Shown in pieces: positions 5,611 through 6,349 of a stretch of DNA of 6,349 nucleotides. How positions within the stretch are numbered: position 1 is the stretch's first letter; each line of letters opens with the position of its first letter. Under the pieces are notes generated by a model. The model was not told where the DNA came from and searched no databases. It saw only the letters and a list, made by a program, of their open reading frames with translations. Origin of the DNA: Candidatus Latescibacterota bacterium (lineage in GTDB: Bacteria; Latescibacterota; UBA2968; UBA8231); NCBI GenBank assembly GCA_003529325.1, contig DPVW01000464.1, positions 1 to 6,349 on the forward strand, in the 5' to 3' direction. Position numbers and translations under genes: made by a program.

Positions 5611-6332
5611 TGCACATCCTGGCCATCCGCATGCGAAAGACCGAGGACGCGGTGTTCGGCTTTGCAACATCAGGGGTGAATCTGCTCACCCTCGACCTGA
5701 CTCGACCTCATCCTCTGGCGCTCCAACAGCAGCGGGACACACCGTTTTTTCGAGCGCCCGAGGGGGACCACGGGGATCTCACATTCGGCAGTGGAATCCT
5801 TGTCAATACGGAAGAGGCGGGTGCACCGAATGCGGACGGATTCATCTACGTGTATGGCGTGCGCAACGACCTGTCGAAGAAGCTGATGGCCGCTCGTGTC
5901 CGCCCCGATCTGTTTACCAACTTCGACGCCTGGCGTTTCTGGGACGGCGGCGGCTGGTCGGCACAACTCGACGACGCTGCACCGATCACCGATCAGATTT
6001 CGAATGAATTGAGCGTCTCGCCTCTGGCGGACGGCACATACGCTCTCGTGTTCCAGGTGGGTGGCATCACGGCGGACGTGGGTGTACGCTTCGGCGACTC
6101 GCCGGTGGGACCCTTCGGCGATATCAACACGATCTATCATGCTTCGGAGCCATCGACGGATCCCGAGACTTTCGTCTACAACGCCAAGGCTCATCCCCAC
6201 CTGTCGAAGCCCGGTGAGTTACTGATTAGCTACAATGTGAACACCTTCGACTTCTATGGCGATTTCTTCAAGGACTCCGATATCTACCGACCCCGATTCA
6301 TTCGCTTGAAGTTGGTAGCGACAGGACACTAG
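5565..6332 (+). pseudogene. C-terminal part of the same beta-propeller protein, in another frame
   Basis: From about 5565 frame 3 reads PAWYWLGDGVAIGDLVHILA, which matches the WYWPGDG blade start in the middle of DUF5005/DUF4185-like proteins. It continues for about 253 residues to the stop at 6330-6332, with repeated blade motifs: GSGILVNTEEAG, ADGFIYVYGVRNDL, ELSVSPLADGTYALVFQV, and the closing VYNAKAHPHLSKPGELLISY and DIYRPRFIRLKL. It has no own signal peptide. An in-frame ATG at 5391 exists, but sequence between it and about 5563 is out of frame with the real protein and should not be counted. If this half is translated separately, GTG 5610 or ATG 5631 would be possible restarts, without clear ribosome sites. 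Relatives have additional residues between VNNTLAVL and WYWLGDG, so sequence seems lost at the break. Only 17 bases follow the stop, too few to judge a terminator. Confidence 0.65.
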
Positions 6333-6349
6333 TACAGCCTAGCGGAATT

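Overview
This 6.3 kb window is bacterial, of moderately high GC, and entirely single-strand in layout: every gene I can support lies on the + strand. Three of the four intact genes and the broken last gene start with GTG or TTG rather than ATG. No RNA gene, insertion sequence, CRISPR array or integrase is visible. The gene mix (alditol oxidase, ThDP-dependent decarboxylase-like enzyme, phytanoyl-CoA-dioxygenase-like oxygenase, secreted beta-propeller protein) fits an uncultured environmental heterotroph, but nothing here fixes the phylum.

Layout. Positions 1-464 hold the remnant of a ChbG/YdjC-type carbohydrate deacetylase. It is cut by the window edge, lacks an internal segment and is frameshifted near its end. 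Positions 550-1311 encode an intact cytosolic glycerophosphodiester phosphodiesterase. Positions 1358-2623 encode an FAD-linked alditol oxidase with every catalytic residue of Streptomyces AldO. Positions 2727-4286 encode a ThDP-dependent enzyme of the acetolactate synthase/2-oxoacid decarboxylase superfamily; its start is set by a Shine-Dalgarno sequence at 2714-2720. Positions 4340-5230 encode a PhyH-family Fe(II)/2-oxoglutarate dioxygenase. Positions 5227-6332 encode a secreted beta-propeller protein (DUF4185/DUF5005-like) broken into two frames near 5563-5571, again with family sequence apparently missing at the break.

How they may work together. Gaps between genes are 85, 46, 103 and 53 bp, followed by a 4-bp overlap, so all or most could be one transcription unit. 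The intact core suggests use of polyols, phosphodiesters or glycans: the phosphodiesterase would release glycerol phosphate and an alcohol, the oxidase would turn an alditol into an aldose plus H2O2, and the lyase and dioxygenase would act downstream. The adjacency of a PhyH-type oxygenase and a ThDP lyase resembles the enzyme pair of fatty-acid alpha-oxidation. This is an inference from context, and no substrate can be read from the sequence.

The oddest feature is that the first and last genes carry the same kind of lesion, an internal loss plus a frame change, while the three genes nearest the centre and the phosphodiesterase are intact. This is either real decay at both ends of the cluster or an assembly problem.
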